Source: Shimia sediminis (lineage in GTDB: Bacteria; Pseudomonadota; Alphaproteobacteria; Rhodobacterales; Rhodobacteraceae). From it: a stretch of 64,000 nucleotides of DNA. Both the position numbers and the translations under genes were made by a program. The notes beneath the pieces are model-generated. The model was not told the DNA's origin and searched no databases. It saw only the letters and a program-made list of their open reading frames with translations. The stretch covers positions 186,001 to 250,000 of the forward strand of contig NZ_RYZK01000001.1 in the NCBI RefSeq assembly GCF_003990645.1. The letters run 5' to 3'. Shown here one piece after another: positions 36,345 to 45,498 of the stretch. Within the stretch, counting starts at the first letter, position 1. The number at the start of each line of letters is the position of its first letter.

Positions 36345-36358
36345 TGGAAAATTTTCCA
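36345..36358. promoter_or_regulatory. Candidate RpiR operator
   Basis: TGGAAAATTTTCCA is a perfect 14-base palindrome between the divergent regulator and oxidase genes. GTTTTCC and TTTCTCCAG half-site-like stretches follow in the same AT-rich spacer. RpiR family members bind such inverted repeats. Confidence 0.5.
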
Positions 36359-36476
36359 GAAAAACACTAAATTTCTCCAGTTTCTGACGAAGTTTTCCGT
36401 TTTTTCTTGAACAATCCGGCCATGGCCGTAAAGACTGCTCAAATCAAATTCAGCTATCCTGTTTGGAGTACCCGCC

Positions 36477-37967
36477 GTGGAAGCCGCTCAAATTCTCGAC
36501 CAACTGACAACCATTCTCAGCTCTGATCAGATTAACACCAATCCGGATGATCTTTATGTGGCTTCGGCCGATCGCTACAAGAAATACGCGGTTGCCAAGA
36601 AGGTACTGGACGTTCCGGCGCCGATCGCCATCGTCTATCCTGCAACCGCCAGGGAGGTCGCCACGCTGCTGTCGTTCTGCAACGAGAACGGCATCAACGT
36701 TATCCCGCGCGCTGGTATGACCGCCACCGAGGGTGGGCTGGAAAACTGGAAAGAAACCACGCTGGTGATCGACACGCTGAAGCTGGACAAGATCATCAGG
36801 ATCGATCCCTACAACAGCCAGGCCACGGTGCAGGCAGGCGTGCCACTGCAAAATCTTGAAGACGAGCTGCGCAAGATCGGCTTTACCACCGGCCACAGCC
36901 CGCAATCCAAGCCTGTTGCCAAACTCGGGGGTCTTGTCGCCACGCGCAGCATTGGCCAGTTTTCGACGCTTTATGGCGGGATCGAGGACATGGTGGTGGG
37001 GCTGGAATGCGTGTTCCCCGACGGGCACATCTCGCGGATCAAGAACGTCTCGCGCCGCGCCGGCGGCCCCGACATTCGCCATGTCGTAATCGGAAATGAG
37101 GGCGCGCTGTGTTACATCACCGAAGTGACGGTGAAGATCTTCCGCTACTATCCGGAAAACAACGCCTACTTTGGGTATCTGATCAAGGACGTTGCCAGCG
37201 GGATCGAAATCCTGCGCGAGGTCATGGTGGCGGGTTACCGCCCGTCCGTGGCCCGGGTCTATTCCGAAGAAGATGCGGCCCAGCATTTCGAAGATTTCTA
37301 TGACGGTAAATGTGTGCTCTTGTTCATGGCCGAAGGCCCGAAAGGCATGGTCGAGGCTATCAGAGAGGGCATCAACGAGGCGGTCGCCAGGTTCAAAGAC
37401 AATATCCTTGAGACGGTCGACCCAAAGCATATCGAAAACTGGTTCAACCATCTGAACTGGTCGCAGAAGCAGATCGACGACGAATATGCCGAAATGCGCG
37501 AGCACGGCTCGCACGCCGGTTACACCACAGAAATCTCTGCCGACTGGGAAACCATTCCGGTGATCTATGACGCGGTGATCAGGCGGGTGCGCACAGAGTT
37601 TGACCGAGCTGACGAACTGACCATGCTTGGCGGTCATTCCTCGCACAGCTACATCAACGGCACTAACATGTATTTCGTCTACAACTACACCATCAACTGC
37701 ACACCAGAGGACGAACTGCTAGAATATCACCACCCGATCCAGAAGATCATCGTCGAAGAAACACTCGCCCATGGCGGGTCAATGTGCCACCACCACGGCA
37801 TTGGCAAATACCGCAGCGAATGGACCGAGGCCGAACATGGCAGCGCCTTCTACATGCTGGAGAAGCTGAAACAGGCTTTCGATCCGAACGGCATCATGAA
37901 TCACGGCACGATCTATCCGGCGGACGAGATCCGCAAGTACATTTACCGGGAAGAAATCGACGGCTGA
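36477..37967 (+). CDS. FAD-binding oxidase, alkylglycerone-phosphate-synthase-like
   Basis: A 496-residue flavoprotein of the vanillyl-alcohol-oxidase fold. The FAD-binding region (about residues 45-225) contains IVYPATAREVATLLSFC, NVIPRAGMTATEGG and the GGIEDMVVGLECVFPDG segment. The C-terminal FAD-oxidase domain (about 235-490) contains HHHGIGKYRSEW, a motif like that of alkyl-dihydroxyacetone-phosphate synthase, and ends FDPNGIMNHGTIYP. It probably oxidises a hydroxy acid, polyol or polyol phosphate in the cytoplasm. A GTG start at 36477 follows GGAG. First gene of an oxidase-SDR-kinase operon controlled by the divergent RpiR protein. Confidence 0.82.
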   Translation: MEAAQILDQLTTILSSDQINTNPDDLYVASADRYKKYAVAKKVLDVPAPIAIVYPATAREVATLLSFCNENGINVIPRAGMTATEGGLENWKETTLVIDTLKLDKIIRIDPYNSQATVQAGVPLQNLEDELRKIGFTTGHSPQSKPVAKLGGLVATRSIGQFSTLYGGIEDMVVGLECVFPDGHISRIKNVSRRAGGPDIRHVVIGNEGALCYITEVTVKIFRYYPENNAYFGYLIKDVASGIEILREVMVAGYRPSVARVYSEEDAAQHFEDFYDGKCVLLFMAEGPKGMVEAIREGINEAVARFKDNILETVDPKHIENWFNHLNWSQKQIDDEYAEMREHGSHAGYTTEISADWETIPVIYDAVIRRVRTEFDRADELTMLGGHSSHSYINGTNMYFVYNYTINCTPEDELLEYHHPIQKIIVEETLAHGGSMCHHHGIGKYRSEWTEAEHGSAFYMLEKLKQAFDPNGIMNHGTIYPADEIRKYIYREEIDG

Positions 37968-37992
37968 TCCCCCGACAGGCAGGAGGCACTAT

Positions 37993-38772
37993 ATGGAACT
38001 CTCGGATTTCAACATGGATTTCTTCTCGCTCAAAGGGAAGAACGCGATTGTGACCGGTGGCAACGGCGGTCTTGGGCAGGCGTTTTCGACCGCTCTGGCC
38101 ACGGCCGGCGCCAATGTCATGGTGCCCAGCCTGATGGATGATGACGGCGCGACGCGAAAACTGGTTGAAGACGCCGGTGCCGAATACCATTTCATCGAGG
38201 CGGACATCACGGCCGAAGGCGAGTGCAAACGTGTTGTCGATGCCTGTCTGGATGTTTGGGGCCGGATCGACATTCTGGTCAATTGCGCCGGGATCGGCAT
38301 CAACGTGAAAGACGTGACCAGGTTTGGCCGTGCTGAATGGGACAAGATGGTGGCGGTCAATCAGACCGCCGCATTTGAGATGATCCACGAGGTTTGCCCA
38401 CATATGATCGCGCAGAGAAGCGGCAAGATCATCAACATCGGCTCGCTGTTTTCCTACCTCGGCGGCCGATGGTCCCCTGCCTATGCCGCCACCAAACATG
38501 GCATTGTTGGCCTGACCAAGGCAATGTGCGACGAGCTGGCCGGGTTCAACATTCAGGTCAACGCGCTGGCGCCGGGCTATTTTGCCACCGCCCTGACCGA
38601 AGCGACCCGTAAGGACGAGGCGCGCAATGCAGAGATCCTCAACCATATCCCGGCCAACCGCTGGGGCTGGACCTCGGACCTGATGGGCGCAACGGTCTTT
38701 CTGGCCAGCGCGGCGTCGGACTATGTCAATGGCACGGTCCTGACCGTCGATGGCGGCTATCTGGTACGCTAA
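37993..38772 (+). CDS. SDR-family oxidoreductase, sugar/polyol dehydrogenase type
   Basis: A 259-residue short-chain dehydrogenase with the coenzyme-binding TGGNGGLG, NCAGIG, a catalytic Ser in IGSLFSYLGG, and the catalytic YAATK pair. It resembles 2-deoxy-D-gluconate 3-dehydrogenase (KduD) and related NAD-dependent sugar acid or polyol dehydrogenases. An AGGAGG ribosome site precedes it, 25 bases after the oxidase stop. Likely to oxidise a desulfated sugar alcohol or acid before or after phosphorylation. Confidence 0.87.
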   Translation: MELSDFNMDFFSLKGKNAIVTGGNGGLGQAFSTALATAGANVMVPSLMDDDGATRKLVEDAGAEYHFIEADITAEGECKRVVDACLDVWGRIDILVNCAGIGINVKDVTRFGRAEWDKMVAVNQTAAFEMIHEVCPHMIAQRSGKIINIGSLFSYLGGRWSPAYAATKHGIVGLTKAMCDELAGFNIQVNALAPGYFATALTEATRKDEARNAEILNHIPANRWGWTSDLMGATVFLASAASDYVNGTVLTVDGGYLVR

Positions 38773-38777
38773 AGCCA

Positions 38778-40256
38778 ATGCGGGATTGGGTCATGGGACA
38801 AAAGGACAGCTATATCCTTGCCATTGACGGCGGGACTCAAAGCACCAAGGTTTCGCTTTTTGACCTGTCAGGCCGACAGGTCTGCGCGCATTCGGTCAGG
38901 CTGCGGCCCATGGAACTCTACGCAGACGGCCGCGCCGAACATCCCGACGATGACTTGTGGGAGAGTCTGATTGCGGCCTGCCGGGCGATGTTTGATTGTT
39001 TCACCGGTGACAAAGCGGCCATAATCGGCGTCGGGCTGGGCTCGATCCGCTGTTGCCGGGCGCTGATCGGCGCGGAAGGTAAACTTGCCGCACCGGTTCA
39101 GAGCTGGATGGATTCGCGCCTTTCCAGGCCGTATGCGCACGAAGATGACGCGGTTCGCTATGTGACCACTGCCACCGGCTATCTAACCCACCGGTTGACA
39201 GGTGAATGTCGCGACACGCGCGCCAATTATGTCGGCCCCTGGCCCATTGACCCGGTCACGCTCGACTGGATCGAAGACCGCGCACAATTCGATGCCTTTA
39301 CCACACCGCGCAAGATGCTGTTCGATTTGGTCGATCCGGCCACCGTTCTGGGAAGGATCACCGATTTCGCCAGTGCCGCCACCGGCATCCCAAGGGATTT
39401 GCCCGTCGTTGCCACCGCCAATGACAAGGCGGTCGAGGCGCTTGGTGCCGGGTTGAGCGATGATGGCACCATTCTGGTCTCTCTGGGCACCTATATCACC
39501 TCGATGATGATGGGCGCGGAAAACCGGTTCGACGCTTCCGCCTATTTCAGCAATCCAGGCGCCCTGCCTGGCGAATTTCTCTATGAAAGCGGTGGTATTC
39601 GCCGGGGCATGTCAACAGTCACCTGGATCAGGGACCTGATGGGCAGCGATCTGGTCAAGGCGGCCGAGGCGGCGGGCCTGTCACCCGAAGCCTACCTGAA
39701 CCAGCTGGCTGAAGCGGAGGTCCCGCCGGGGTGCGACGGTCTTTACACCGTGCTCAACTGGCTGGCGCGACCGACACACACGCATGAACGCGGGATGATG
39801 ATCGGCTTCAACGGCGCTCATAAAGGGCCGCATATGTTCCGCTCGGTGCTGGAAGGCATCGCCATGACCATGAAGAACCACGCGCAAGCCATGTGCGACG
39901 AGCTTGGCGCGGTGCCATCCCGACTTATTGTCAGTGGCGGTGGATCAAACGGCGATCTGTTCATGCAGATCTTCGCCGATGTGTTTGGCATTCCCGCTCA
40001 GCGCAACGAGGTGAACGGCTCTGCCAGTCTCGGCGCGGCGATCTGTACCGCGCTGGCGCTGGGTGTCTACACAGACCGGCAACAGGCTGTTGCCAACATG
40101 GTCCGGCCCCGCGACCAGTTCGCCCCGATCCCCGAAAACGTGGCGCTTTATCAGGCGATTAACCGCGATGTCTACAGCCACCTGGCCGCCGAAACCGACA
40201 CACTTTTGCAGCGATCCCAGGAAATTCTACAGGCGTCGAGCAATCCCGGACAATAA
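38778..40256 (+). CDS. FGGY-family carbohydrate kinase
   Basis: This 492-residue kinase phosphorylates a sugar or polyol with ATP. The N-terminal FGGY domain starts YILAIDGGTQSTKVSLFDL (phosphate loop) and the C-terminal domain has the ATP-binding SGGGSNGDLFMQIFADVFG and the NGSASLGAAI segment. The distance to xylulokinase, glycerol kinase or erythrulose kinase cannot be judged by eye. Two starts are possible (38778 and 38793); the second is nearer to the family N-terminus. It closes the oxidase-SDR-kinase operon and its product would be the likely inducer of the RpiR regulator. It converges with a LysR gene. Confidence 0.88.
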   Translation: MRDWVMGQKDSYILAIDGGTQSTKVSLFDLSGRQVCAHSVRLRPMELYADGRAEHPDDDLWESLIAACRAMFDCFTGDKAAIIGVGLGSIRCCRALIGAEGKLAAPVQSWMDSRLSRPYAHEDDAVRYVTTATGYLTHRLTGECRDTRANYVGPWPIDPVTLDWIEDRAQFDAFTTPRKMLFDLVDPATVLGRITDFASAATGIPRDLPVVATANDKAVEALGAGLSDDGTILVSLGTYITSMMMGAENRFDASAYFSNPGALPGEFLYESGGIRRGMSTVTWIRDLMGSDLVKAAEAAGLSPEAYLNQLAEAEVPPGCDGLYTVLNWLARPTHTHERGMMIGFNGAHKGPHMFRSVLEGIAMTMKNHAQAMCDELGAVPSRLIVSGGGSNGDLFMQIFADVFGIPAQRNEVNGSASLGAAICTALALGVYTDRQQAVANMVRPRDQFAPIPENVALYQAINRDVYSHLAAETDTLLQRSQEILQASSNPGQ

Positions 40257-40360
40257 AACCTGAACCACTCCCCATCATCATTTTTACCATGTTGCCTTAG
40301 GTGGTGCCAACACGCCTGCCTAGGCATCCAGGGTTTGCGCGGTCATCTGATTCCCGCCCG

Positions 40361-41293
40361 TCAGCAAGCGAGCAGGAAATCCACCAGTTTCTGGCTATCC
40401 GGATCGATCCGGGAGTTTTTTGGCACCGTGACATAATAGCCAAAACCCCTGTCCAGTTCTGCCGAACCGATTTCAACCAGCTCGTTTTTCTCAAGGTACT
40501 TAGAAATCATCTGGCGGCACCCCAAAGCGACCCCTTTGCCTTCGATGGCCGCTTCGATTGCCATTTTGTAGGTCGAGTAGATAAAGAGCGGCTCGACATC
40601 TATCTTAGGTCCGTAACATTCATGAATCCAATTCACCAGGCTGAACGAATTAACCCCTGTGGTTCTGGTATCCAAAAGATCCATTTCCAATATGTCGTCG
40701 GACGTCAGGCTGTCTGGGGCTTTATTTGTACATTTTTCAAGATAAGCTGGTGCGGCCACAGGAACCAAAAGCTCTTTGAACAGCAAAACCTGATCCCACC
40801 CTTCCAACTCTCCGTTGCTAACCAAGATTGCGATGTCGTTATCCCTACCCGACAGTTTGACAGAGTTTTCGGTTGTGAAGAGCCTTACCAGTATATCCCG
40901 GTTGCATTTCGCAAATTCCACAAGTTTGTCACTGAGCCAAAGGTCCGAAACAGAGGGTGCCGCCGAAACGGATACGACTTCTTTAAAGGCACTTCCGTAG
41001 CGACTTATAGTTTCGACCTCCTGTGCGAGAAACTCCAGCGCTATGGTGGCACTCTCATAAAGTTTTTTCCCTTTAGGCGTGAGGCTCAGCTTTTTCCCAC
41101 GTCTTATGAACAAATCAACGCCCAGAAGAGATTCTAAGGTCGAAATCCTCCGGCTGATCGCTGCCTGGGTTACAGACAATTCGTCTGCCGTTGCAGTGAA
41201 GTTCATGTTCCTTGCGCAGGCTTCAAAAACGCGCAACGCATCAAGTGGGATTTTGTCTATCAACCGCCTGGATCTGTGCTTTTTTTTGTTCAT
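40361..41293 (-). CDS. LysR-family transcriptional regulator
   Basis: A 310-residue regulator with the N-terminal winged helix-turn-helix (about residues 16-75, NFTATADELSVTQAAISRRI) and a C-terminal substrate-binding-like effector domain. It resembles the GcvA branch. It is divergent from the family-5 ABC importer and sulfatase genes with a 250-base spacer, so it probably controls them, giving the island two regulators. Confidence 0.88.
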   Translation of the reverse strand: MNKKKHRSRRLIDKIPLDALRVFEACARNMNFTATADELSVTQAAISRRISTLESLLGVDLFIRRGKKLSLTPKGKKLYESATIALEFLAQEVETISRYGSAFKEVVSVSAAPSVSDLWLSDKLVEFAKCNRDILVRLFTTENSVKLSGRDNDIAILVSNGELEGWDQVLLFKELLVPVAAPAYLEKCTNKAPDSLTSDDILEMDLLDTRTTGVNSFSLVNWIHECYGPKIDVEPLFIYSTYKMAIEAAIEGKGVALGCRQMISKYLEKNELVEIGSAELDRGFGYYVTVPKNSRIDPDSQKLVDFLLAC

Positions 41294-41545
41294 CTCTGTT
41301 CTCTTATGGAGCGCTCAGTTCGGTTCGTTCATCAGGCTAATTCAGCCCTTAGATAACATCAGATTATCCATTTGCCCAAGCATTCTATAGGTTTTGATAA
41401 CCTGAACAATTGCTATTCTGTTTCCCTAGGGGATAGGACCGAGATGCAGCGTTGGTGAAGAGGAGAACGCGCCAATGCAGGGCAGAGCCAAATGGCCAGA
41501 ACCCGCAAAACATCTCTGTTCTCGCTTGGCGACATGGAGGAAAAC

Positions 41546-43186
41546 ATGAGAATTAATAACATCAGATCAATTGTCGGTACGTTGGCGACCGATGCAAAAC
41601 AAATTGAGAACGGCACCGAAATGGATCGCCGCGAGTTTCTTGCCACGGCGACTGCACTGGGAGTTTCGAGTGTGGGTGCCTATGGAATGCTGGGCCTTAC
41701 CGCCCCGGCACACGCCCAAGAAACGCCTCAAAAAGGTGGCAGGCTGCGGCTGGCGATACTGGTACGCGAACAAAAGGACCCCAGGACATATGACTGGGGT
41801 CAACAAGCGGGCATCGCCCGGCAGGTGAATGAATATCTCGTCCGCTACACCAAGGATTTCACCTTCGAAGGGCAACTTCTCGAAAGTTGGTCGGTCAACG
41901 ACGAGGCAACCGAGTATACGCTGAATGTTCGCAAGGGCGTGCTTTGGAACAATGGCGACGAGTTCAATGCCGAGGATGTCGTATTCAACCTCACGCGCTG
42001 GTGCGAAAAAGAGGTCGAGGGTAACACCATGGCCAACCGGGTCTCGGCGCTGATTGACCCTGAGACCAAATTGGCTGCTGAAGGGGCGATTACCAAGGTT
42101 GACGATTTTACGGTGGTTCTGAAGTTGAGCAAGCCGGACATCGCCTTGATTCCAGCGTTGGCAGAATATCCGGCGTTGATCGTCCACCGCGACTTTGAGA
42201 AAATGGGGTCGGATTGGATTGCCAATCCCATCGGGACCGGGCCTTTTGAACTGGTCAGCTATGACGTCGGAAACCGGGTGGTGTTGAAGCGACGCGAGAA
42301 CGGCTGGTGGAAAGGTTCGGCGCATCTGGATGAGGTCGAATTCATCGATTACGGCACCAAGACCGACGCCCTGATTTCAGCCTTTGAAGCGGGTGAGATT
42401 GACGCAAACCACGAAAGCAACGGACAGGCAATCCAGATCCTCGACTCGCTTGGTTTGGCCAAAAGCGAAGTTGGCACCGCAGCGACCGCCGTGGTGCGCA
42501 TGAACGCCAATAATGCACCTTATGACGACCAGAGGGTTCGTAATGCCGTCCAGCTTTCGGTTGACAATAACGTGCCTCTTCAGCTTGGCATCGATGGTCT
42601 GGGTGAGGTGGCGGAAAACTTCCATCTTAGCCCGATCCATCCCGAATTTGTGCCGCTTGCCCCGATCACCAGGGACCTGGAAAAAGCTAAAGCTTTGATG
42701 ACTGAAGCCGGACAAATGGATTTTGAGTTCGAGATCATCTCGGTCGATGATGACTGGCGGCGCCTAACGGCAGATGCCGTGGCAGCGCAAATGCGCGATG
42801 CAGGATTCAATGTTAAGCGCACAGTAATGCCCGGATCCACTTTCTGGAAAGACTGGACGAAATACCCCTTCTCAATCACAAACTGGAACATGCGCCCTCT
42901 TGGCGTGCAGATGTATGCGATTGCGTATCAGACCGGTGCCAAATGGAACGAATCCGGCTTCTCTGACGCCAGATTTGACGAATTGATCCAGCAAGCGCTG
43001 TCCACGCCGGGCGTCGAAGCGCGTAAAGTGTTGATTGGTGAAGCTGAGCAAATTCTTCAGGACAGTGGGGCGATCGTTCAGCCTTACTGGCGCTCGCTCT
43101 ACTGCCACCATTCGCCAAATGTTCACGGTTACTACAAACATCAAACCGGCGAAGTCCACCTCGACGACGTCTGGATGTCTACGTAA
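41546..43186 (+). CDS. ABC solute-binding protein, family 5 (peptide/sugar type), Tat-exported
   Basis: A 546-residue periplasmic binding protein. A long n-region (26 residues) leads to the twin-arginine motif [14 protein letters not shown] and a cleavage site at AHA-QE, so it travels by Tat. The mature part has the SBP_bac_5 pattern ([34 protein letters not shown]). Family 5 proteins bind peptides, opines, nickel chelates or oligosaccharides; here a sulfate ester of a carbohydrate is inferred from the sulfatases downstream. The ATG at 41546 has GGAGG nine bases upstream; the frame extends 18 codons more. A strong hairpin follows the stop. Confidence 0.87.
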   Translation: MRINNIRSIVGTLATDAKQIENGTEMDRREFLATATALGVSSVGAYGMLGLTAPAHAQETPQKGGRLRLAILVREQKDPRTYDWGQQAGIARQVNEYLVRYTKDFTFEGQLLESWSVNDEATEYTLNVRKGVLWNNGDEFNAEDVVFNLTRWCEKEVEGNTMANRVSALIDPETKLAAEGAITKVDDFTVVLKLSKPDIALIPALAEYPALIVHRDFEKMGSDWIANPIGTGPFELVSYDVGNRVVLKRRENGWWKGSAHLDEVEFIDYGTKTDALISAFEAGEIDANHESNGQAIQILDSLGLAKSEVGTAATAVVRMNANNAPYDDQRVRNAVQLSVDNNVPLQLGIDGLGEVAENFHLSPIHPEFVPLAPITRDLEKAKALMTEAGQMDFEFEIISVDDDWRRLTADAVAAQMRDAGFNVKRTVMPGSTFWKDWTKYPFSITNWNMRPLGVQMYAIAYQTGAKWNESGFSDARFDELIQQALSTPGVEARKVLIGEAEQILQDSGAIVQPYWRSLYCHHSPNVHGYYKHQTGEVHLDDVWMST

Positions 43187-43195
43187 CCAAACCGC

Positions 43196-43231
43196 ATGTT
43201 GCCGCAGGCCCTCTCCCACCTGCGGCAACAT
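43196..43231 (+). other. Hairpin after the binding-protein gene
   Basis: ATGTTGCCGCAGG and CCTGCGGCAACAT form a perfect 13-bp stem with a 10-base loop, 10 bases after the stop of the binding protein. No T-run follows, so it probably protects the upstream mRNA and reduces read-through into the permease genes. Confidence 0.75.
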
Positions 43232-43304
43232 CAATCGACACCTATTGCGGGCAGAATTGCTGTATCGGTGACATGATGCAGCCTGACCTTTGGAGTTCCT
43301 CGTA

Positions 43305-44342
43305 ATGTTCCGCTTTATTATCAGACGATTGGGTGTGCTGCTGCTGTCCGCATTTTGCCTATCTTTGATTATTTTTGCGGTCACAAATCTCGAACCGAAC
43401 CTGCGCAACCTTGCGGTGACTCAAACCAATATGCGGGCAGGTGACGAGGCTCTGGACAGTTGGCTGGAAAAGAACGGTTATCGCGAACCGATGCTGTTGC
43501 GGTATGGACAGTGGCTTGGCGTTGTTCAGAAACAACCAGTTTTCGATCCCGCAACCGGCCAGCCCGCCAACCGGTTTGGGTTTTGCACGGACGTTCAGGA
43601 ACCAAAATTCTCCGGCGTCCTGCAGGGCGATTGGGGGTGTTCAACCCGCTTCAAACGAGACGTGCTGGTCAGAATTGTTCCGGCGGTCAAGGCCACTGGT
43701 ATTTTGATGTTTTGGGTCATGATCACGATGGTTCCGCTGGCTCTGGTACTGGGTGTTCTTTCCGGGATGCGCGAGGGATCCAGGCTTGACCGGGTCCTGT
43801 CATTCATCTCGATCGCCGGAACCGCGACACCCGAATATGTTTCCGGTGTGGTGTTTACCGTTATTTTTGCCTCCTGGCTTGGCATCCTGAACGGGTCGGC
43901 GGCCACGGCGACCAATATTGGGCCGACGCTTTATAACTTTACGCTGCCGGTCGTTACTGTGGTCTTTTTCGGCATGGGTTACATTGCGCGCATGACTCGG
44001 GCCTCAATGGTTGAGGTCATGCAACAGCAATATATCCGCACCGCACGACTAAAAGGCGTCAGCTTTCCCCGGATTGTCCTCCGCCACGCGTTGCGCAACG
44101 CACTGGTGACACCATTCACCGTCGTGATGCTTCAATTTCCCTGGCTGTTGAACGGCGTCGTTATCGTAGAAATAATGTTCCGATATCAGGGCTTCGGGTA
44201 TGTGCTGGTTGAAGGGGCGGCCAATAACGACATTGAAATGCTGATGGCTTGCGGAACGATCTCGGTCATTCTCGTTCTGGTCACGCAGTTCATTTCGGAT
44301 ATTGGCTATGTCTACCTCAATCCAAGGATCAGGGTGAGTTAG
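43305..44342 (+). CDS. ABC importer permease, DppB type
   Basis: A 345-residue inner-membrane permease with the N-terminal MFRFIIRRLGVLLLSAF segment and six main membrane segments. A periplasmic loop of about 95 residues (about 30-125) lies after the first segment, and the coupling segment is RTARLKGVSFPRIVLRHALRN. An ATG at 43305 follows GGAG; the frame opens five codons earlier. It pairs with the next gene. Confidence 0.88.
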   Translation: MFRFIIRRLGVLLLSAFCLSLIIFAVTNLEPNLRNLAVTQTNMRAGDEALDSWLEKNGYREPMLLRYGQWLGVVQKQPVFDPATGQPANRFGFCTDVQEPKFSGVLQGDWGCSTRFKRDVLVRIVPAVKATGILMFWVMITMVPLALVLGVLSGMREGSRLDRVLSFISIAGTATPEYVSGVVFTVIFASWLGILNGSAATATNIGPTLYNFTLPVVTVVFFGMGYIARMTRASMVEVMQQQYIRTARLKGVSFPRIVLRHALRNALVTPFTVVMLQFPWLLNGVVIVEIMFRYQGFGYVLVEGAANNDIEMLMACGTISVILVLVTQFISDIGYVYLNPRIRVS

Positions 44343-44346
44343 ACCA

Positions 44347-45498
44347 ATGGAAGTGCAGCTGGTTATAAGTATCATTGCCGGGATCCTGGCGAAGTTGTGG
44401 CTACCACTTCTTGTCTTTGCAGCGATTGTGGCGGTCAGTGTCCGCTTCAGAGATCGCCTGGGGATCTTTGGCCGGCTGTGGAGCCACGGATTTGGAACGC
44501 TGGGGCTGTCGATCATCCTGATCTGGTCCCTGATTGCCATATTTGCCGAACAAGTTGCCCCTTTTGACCCGCTTCAACAGTTTGTCTTGATGAAGAACCA
44601 GCCACCCGGCGCGGTCGAGGCGCAGTCGGGGGAAATGTTCTTGCTGGGAGCAGATCGGTTGGCGCGGGATGTGTTCAGCCGAATTGTGCATGGCAGTCAG
44701 TTCGTTCTTTCCATCGCGCCGGTGGCAAGTGCCCTGGCGCTTTTGACCGGTCTACTACTTGGGCTGCCAGCGGGGTATTTCGGCGGCAAAGTGGACACGG
44801 TACTGTCTTTTGCCGCCAATCTGATACTGGCCTTCCCGGTTATCCTGGTGTTTTACCTGCTGGTTTCCCCTGGTGTCAGTTCGTCGGGGCTGCCCCAGAT
44901 GTTGGGCGCGCTGGTGTTGATATGCCCGATTGCATTTACGCTTTTGCTTATCTTCTCGCGTTACACCCATCAACGGCTCAAGCCGATTTTGTTGACTGCG
45001 ATCACACTCGCCGTCGGGGGCTGGCTGTTTGCTGCGGTGATCTTTGATGCCGATCCACTCGGGGTGCTTTTTGTGCCCGATGCCGTTTTGAACATCTTGG
45101 TTGCGGTTGTGCTGATTGCCTGCCCGGGGATATTTCGGGTGACGCGCAGCCTGACGCTGGATGTGCTGTCGCGGGACTTTATCGCAGCGGCCAAAACCCG
45201 GGGCGAAACCAGTTGGTACATCATGCTGTTTGAAATCCTGCCCAATATTCGCGGGCCTCTTGTCGTGGATTTCTGTTTGCGCATTGGGTTCACGACCATC
45301 CTGCTCGGAACGCTTGGGTTCTTTGGCCTGGGACTTGCCCCCGACAGCCCTGATTGGGGCACTTCCATCAAGGATGGCAGCGCGATACTGCGCCTGTTCG
45401 CCTGGCCCGCACTCTTTCCCGCTCTGGCGCTAATGTCGCTTGTTCTGGGTCTCAATCTACTTGCTGACGCCATCAGAGAATTATTCCATGAAGACTGA
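44347..45498 (+). CDS. ABC importer permease, DppC type, with extra central segment
   Basis: A permease of 383 residues, longer than the usual 280-310. The N-terminus has an extra hydrophobic helix. The central part (about residues 175-265) contains additional hydrophobic stretches (GALVLICPIAFTLLLIF and LTAITLAVGGWLFAAVIF) before the coupling segment RDFIAAAKTRGETSWYIMLF. The usual LGADRLARDVFSRIVHGSQF motif is present. No ATPase genes follow; sulfatase genes do, with an 11-base overlap. The importer must borrow an ATPase encoded elsewhere. Confidence 0.85.
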   Translation: MEVQLVISIIAGILAKLWLPLLVFAAIVAVSVRFRDRLGIFGRLWSHGFGTLGLSIILIWSLIAIFAEQVAPFDPLQQFVLMKNQPPGAVEAQSGEMFLLGADRLARDVFSRIVHGSQFVLSIAPVASALALLTGLLLGLPAGYFGGKVDTVLSFAANLILAFPVILVFYLLVSPGVSSSGLPQMLGALVLICPIAFTLLLIFSRYTHQRLKPILLTAITLAVGGWLFAAVIFDADPLGVLFVPDAVLNILVAVVLIACPGIFRVTRSLTLDVLSRDFIAAAKTRGETSWYIMLFEILPNIRGPLVVDFCLRIGFTTILLGTLGFFGLGLAPDSPDWGTSIKDGSAILRLFAWPALFPALALMSLVLGLNLLADAIRELFHED

